NCBI GenBank assembly: GCA_021209875.1
Contig: JAGYVD010000001.1
Span: forward strand, 992,001 to 1,056,000
DNA: 64,000 nucleotides
Source: Rosellinia necatrix
Lineage: Eukaryota; Ascomycota; Sordariomycetes; Xylariales; Xylariaceae
Reading direction: 5' to 3'
Under the pieces are notes generated by a model. It was not told where the DNA came from. It saw nothing but the letters and a program-made list of their open reading frames with translations, and did not search any database. Each line of letters opens with the position of its first letter. Positions within the stretch are counted from its first letter, which is position 1. Both the position numbers and the translations under genes were made by a program. Positions 60,416 through 64,000 of the stretch are shown here, piece by piece.

Positions 60416-61863
60416 GGCTAGTGGTAACGTTGCAAATAGTGGCCGCCGTCTACAAGGCCAATGAGTCCCAAGCCGAGAAGCAACCTGGGAGGAAGGCGCG
60501 GCATACGATGGTGTAACTTGCGCCAACGGTCGATACGGAATTAAAATTGAGTCAAGTAGGTGGGTGGATAAAAGGTGGCCTGCATTAAATAGCGTGCAAA
60601 TAGTTCGAATGTAATTACCGCGGAAGAGTAACAAAAACAGCAAGGACGTGAAAGAAAGGTGTATGGTAGTTGCGATGCGGGCTAAGGAGTGGAAAGTGGT
60701 ATTAGGATAAGAGAGTCTTAATAGCTGAGCAAATGACGGAAAATGGAGTCAAAACTGGAAGCTGACGTTGAGTTTAAGTGAGATGTAGAAAACTTAGAGT
60801 CAGGGGAAGAGTAACGTGGACGATGCGTTGTTTCTTCTGTGTATCTTGCCTGTTTAATATGCGGTTGCAAGTTTAGGATGGCCTTATACAGAGTTTGGTG
60901 GAAGTGTCTTTCGTTTGATCCCCCAAATATTATGAGAGCTGGAAGGTAAGCTTCCGAGGTTGAGATGCACCCAATAACATATTTCCGCAAATCCAGAATA
61001 ATTATTGCAAGTGCCCAACGTGAATCCACCAGGTGCCTCCTGCCTCAGTATTCTCATATTAATAGTAGTAGCACGTCTTGTCATGAGCAAACCGCTGATA
61101 AACAGTTTCTATGAAGCGTGAAATAGCTCTTATCTGTTTTATTTTGAACTGATAATTCTAAAATCTGGCCAATAACGCCTAGCATGAGCTGAAATTCATT
61201 CCTGAGCTTCAAAAGTAAGCGCAAACCCCGCGTTGTCTTGTGTTGCTGTTGCAGCCAGCTTTCGGAAGGTACCATGTGCTATATCACAAAGCGCGTTATT
61301 GGTTTCGAGTATCGTACTAGCGTGTGCATTGAACTCCAAGGGATAAAGCAGTGGGAGCGCTCTGATGTGATCCACGATGCCAGTCTGCTAGAATCCACTC
61401 AGAGAATCCATGTGCCTGGAGAAATTTGTCAGTAGCGTTGTAAGGAAATTATTGAACAACAAGATGACATATATCCCCAGAAATTGTCTTTTGGCCGAGT
61501 GATAAGTTTAGACTAGTTGTGCCTCGACCTCTAGGTTCAATACGCTGATGACTAACATGACCAATTGTATTATCACGTCAAATTTCTTACAGTGACCGTG
61601 AGATAGGAGTTAGAACTGACCTTGCCTGCTCTCTTTCCCTGCTCCCAATGCAAATAAAACAAAACAATCAACTAGACTTAGTACTATGAGCCAATTCCCT
61701 GACTCTTAATGAATCTGGATTCACACAAACACATGAGACGCTAAGACTAAATCTTTGAAGGTAGACATTGCAGCTGGAAATGTTGGATTTTGGAAACTGG
61801 CAGGCTAGTAACTTCATGAGAAAGCGATGAGCTTTATGTTGAGGAGGGCTTATTGAATTTAAT
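60416..61863. other. Intergenic, possible decayed coding stretch
   Basis: Promoter side of the SNF2 gene. A 50-codon open stretch on the minus strand at about 61190-61345 has no recognisable domain. Nothing else supported. Confidence 0.45.
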
Positions 61864-62330
61864 CTACACATCCCCTTTCCATTCAGCTACAACAAATTCG
61901 AGGTTAGACCCGGATGGTTGGTTGGCCCCCTGAAACTCAAAACGAGGGTCAGCACTCTTGAAGAGACGAGCCCAATCGTCCGCTTCACGATCATACGAAT
62001 TCTGTATTTCGGTCATGTAAGGTCCATTGACCTAAAAGCCATTCTATATCAGCCCAATAGTGATCTAGGGACACAAAATCGGAAGAAAAAAGGGATGATT
62101 GAGTTAGTTTGGGTCGAAACCTACCCCAGACGATCCTCCTGCCACCGTGATAGTACCCCAGGCTGCAGGAGAAGATTGTCATTGATGACAATCTTGGCGC
62201 CCTTCTTGAGTGCCGGTATATGCTTTCTTAAGATCTCGATGGAGTATTTGTCAGACCAGTTGTGAAATATCCATCGAAAAAAATAGACATCAGCTCCAAC
62301 AACAGACTGTTCGGTAAAAAAGTCATGCGT
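61864..62330 (-). pseudogene. C-terminal remnant of an O-methyltransferase, cut by a repeat
   Basis: Two exon pieces (about 62330-62125 and 62031-61864, 93-nt intron). The first reads HDFFTEQSVVGADVYFFRWI, then FHNWSDKYSIEIL and KKGAKIVINDNLLLQPG, a classic fungal O-methyltransferase catalytic region. The second reads SMDLT, then after a missing base (near 62017-62019) continues in another frame through TEIQNSYDREADDWARLFKS to a stop at 61864. Everything upstream of HDFFT, including the SAM-binding core, is replaced by the AT-rich repeat starting at 62332, where a stop appears at once. SAM-dependent enzymes of this type usually methylate polyketides or phenolics. Confidence 0.8.
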
Positions 62331-63014
62331 CTGTCATGTTAGGATTGCCTAGAGTAAGGTCTAGTTATTATGAAGTAGCAGCTAAGTAGCAGGTAGATAG
62401 CTAAGTATAAAAGTAGGGCTTAATATTATTAATTTTTAGGCTTATTATTTAAATAAAAGGTTTTTAGTTTTTATATATATAATTATGCTTTTAAAGCTAT
62501 TTTTTAAAATAGTTAATATTTTGTTATATAATTTATTAGTTTAATAAAACTTTTTTTTTTTTATGTTTTATTTTTAAAACATAAAAAAAATGCCAGCTAA
62601 AAATAAGCTAAATAATTTTAAAGCTTATAATAATATTTTAAAAATTTTAAATAGTTATATATAATAAATAAATAATTAGTAGTTTATTATATTTTTATTA
62701 AAAATATAATAAATTTAAAGCTTTAATTTAATAAAATTATTTGCTATTTTTAAATATATTTTTTTTATTTAAAAGCTTTTATTTTAGCTTTTTTTTTTTA
62801 AGCTTTATATAAAATTATAAATTATATTAATTTAATTATTAAATAGCTGTTATTAATTATAAAAACTTTTAAATATTTAATTATTTATTTTATTATATAA
62901 GTTATTTTATTTGTTATTTTTTATTAGTTTTTAATTAATTAAAATAAATTATTAGTTATTTAGTATATAAATTAAAGTTTTTTAAATAATAATAATTAAT
63001 TAATTATAAAAATA

Positions 63015-63200
<186 letters not shown>

Positions 63201-63320
63201 GTCATATGCACGCTTAAAGGCCCCGCAGTCCCTACGCGGCAGGCTGCGCCTGCGCGCGCGCGCTATGCGACGTAAATCCCCGACTAAATTCGAACATAAA
63301 TACGGCCAGTTTAAACAGAT
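63201..63320. other. GC-rich patch inside the AT-rich island
   Basis: Directly after the TTA array, about 110 nt contain many CG steps, including TGCGCCTGCGCGCGCGCGCT, and several CA steps that RIP would normally remove. It may be a unique spacer between two RIP-mutated elements or the end of a different, younger element. Confidence 0.5.
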
Positions 63321-64000
63321 AAACTTTCAGCTGTTTATATAAAAGTAGAAAACTAACTATTAAAAAGTTGACTTGTATAATAAAACATAAGCTGAATAGT
63401 TATTTTATTTGCACGTTTAGTTTTTTTACTAGCAACTCTTATTTTTTTGTAATTTTTATTACGTTTGCAAGCTTGTTTTAAACGCTTTTAATTTTATTTA
63501 TAAAAAATTGCTTATTGTTTTACTTTTTTATAATAGCTTCCCGATCTAACTTCTTTTTTTTATTTATTATTTTTTTTGTCGCAAAAATTAAACAAGAATA
63601 AAAACATATAATTTTATACTTGTATTTTATTTTGGTTAAAGATTGCATTAATGTTATCCCGACTATTTATTGTAAAGCTTTTAAACTTTAATTTTTTAAA
63701 CTTGCTAATATATATAAATAATACAGCTAAGTTAATAAAACCTTTTATATAATATAAACATATAAAACAAATAATATATTTCTGCTATAACTAAAAATAT
63801 TAAAAATCTTAAGTTTTAATATTTAAAAACTTTTAAGAATATTAAAAAATATATTTAATATTATTATTAAAAGCTTTTAATTTTTTAAAAAAGTTCTTAA
63901 AAGATAATTAATAATAAAAAGCAGAAGTATTTTTTTAAAAACTTATTTTAATTAAAAATAATAAATAAAAAATATTTTATATTGTTATAAATATATATAA

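Overview
The window comes from a filamentous ascomycete (Pezizomycotina, most likely a sordariomycete). Genes are split by short introns of about 45-200 nt with GTRNGT donors and CTAAC-like branch points. The gene set includes a NACHT/ankyrin NLR, a Clr5-domain protein, a DUF1774 membrane protein, Iml2, small secreted LysM and cysteine-rich proteins, and a tRNA-Glu(CTC) with a short intron. The right end carries the C-to-T/G-to-A signature of repeat-induced point mutation (RIP). The species cannot be named from the sequence.

Layout. 1-2.7 kb: 3'-incomplete NLR on the minus strand. 2.7-8.4 kb: no gene, but a solo-LTR-like repeat near 5.84-6.08 kb. 8.4-13 kb: M20 peptidase (+), mitochondrial-type holo-ACP synthase (-), DUF1774 protein (-). 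16.5-25 kb: Clr5-domain protein (+), cysteine dioxygenase (+), HIRAN-SNF2-RING ATPase (+). 26.7-30.5 kb: small secreted proteins (LysM, Ala-rich, Cys-rich, plus one doubtful peptide). 32.7-41.3 kb: a housekeeping block of Mpv17/Sym1-like protein, phosphoglycerate kinase, proteasome subunit Sem1/Dss1 and Iml2. 42.5-44.9 kb: astacin-like protease (-) and a basic low-complexity protein (+) with a probable frameshift. 46.1-47.2 kb: carboxylesterase relic. 49-53.3 kb: a proline/serine-rich conserved-looking protein and an HD-domain phosphohydrolase. 54-64 kb: tRNA-Glu, a second M20 gene with a +1 frameshift, a Rad16-like SNF2-RING gene with one in-frame stop, an O-methyltransferase remnant cut by a repeat, and a RIP-bleached AT-rich island.

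The left and middle parts are mostly intact genes, many of them core metabolism or organelle and proteostasis functions. From about 44.3 kb rightward, broken genes become frequent and have different kinds of lesion (nonsense, +1, -1, truncation). This fits an accessory or subtelomere-like stretch decaying next to RIP-mutated transposon DNA. Exon models below were joined by hand; in every multi-exon gene called intact the summed exon length is a multiple of three and the splice phases agree. Exceptions are stated. No function is claimed where the family was not recognised.
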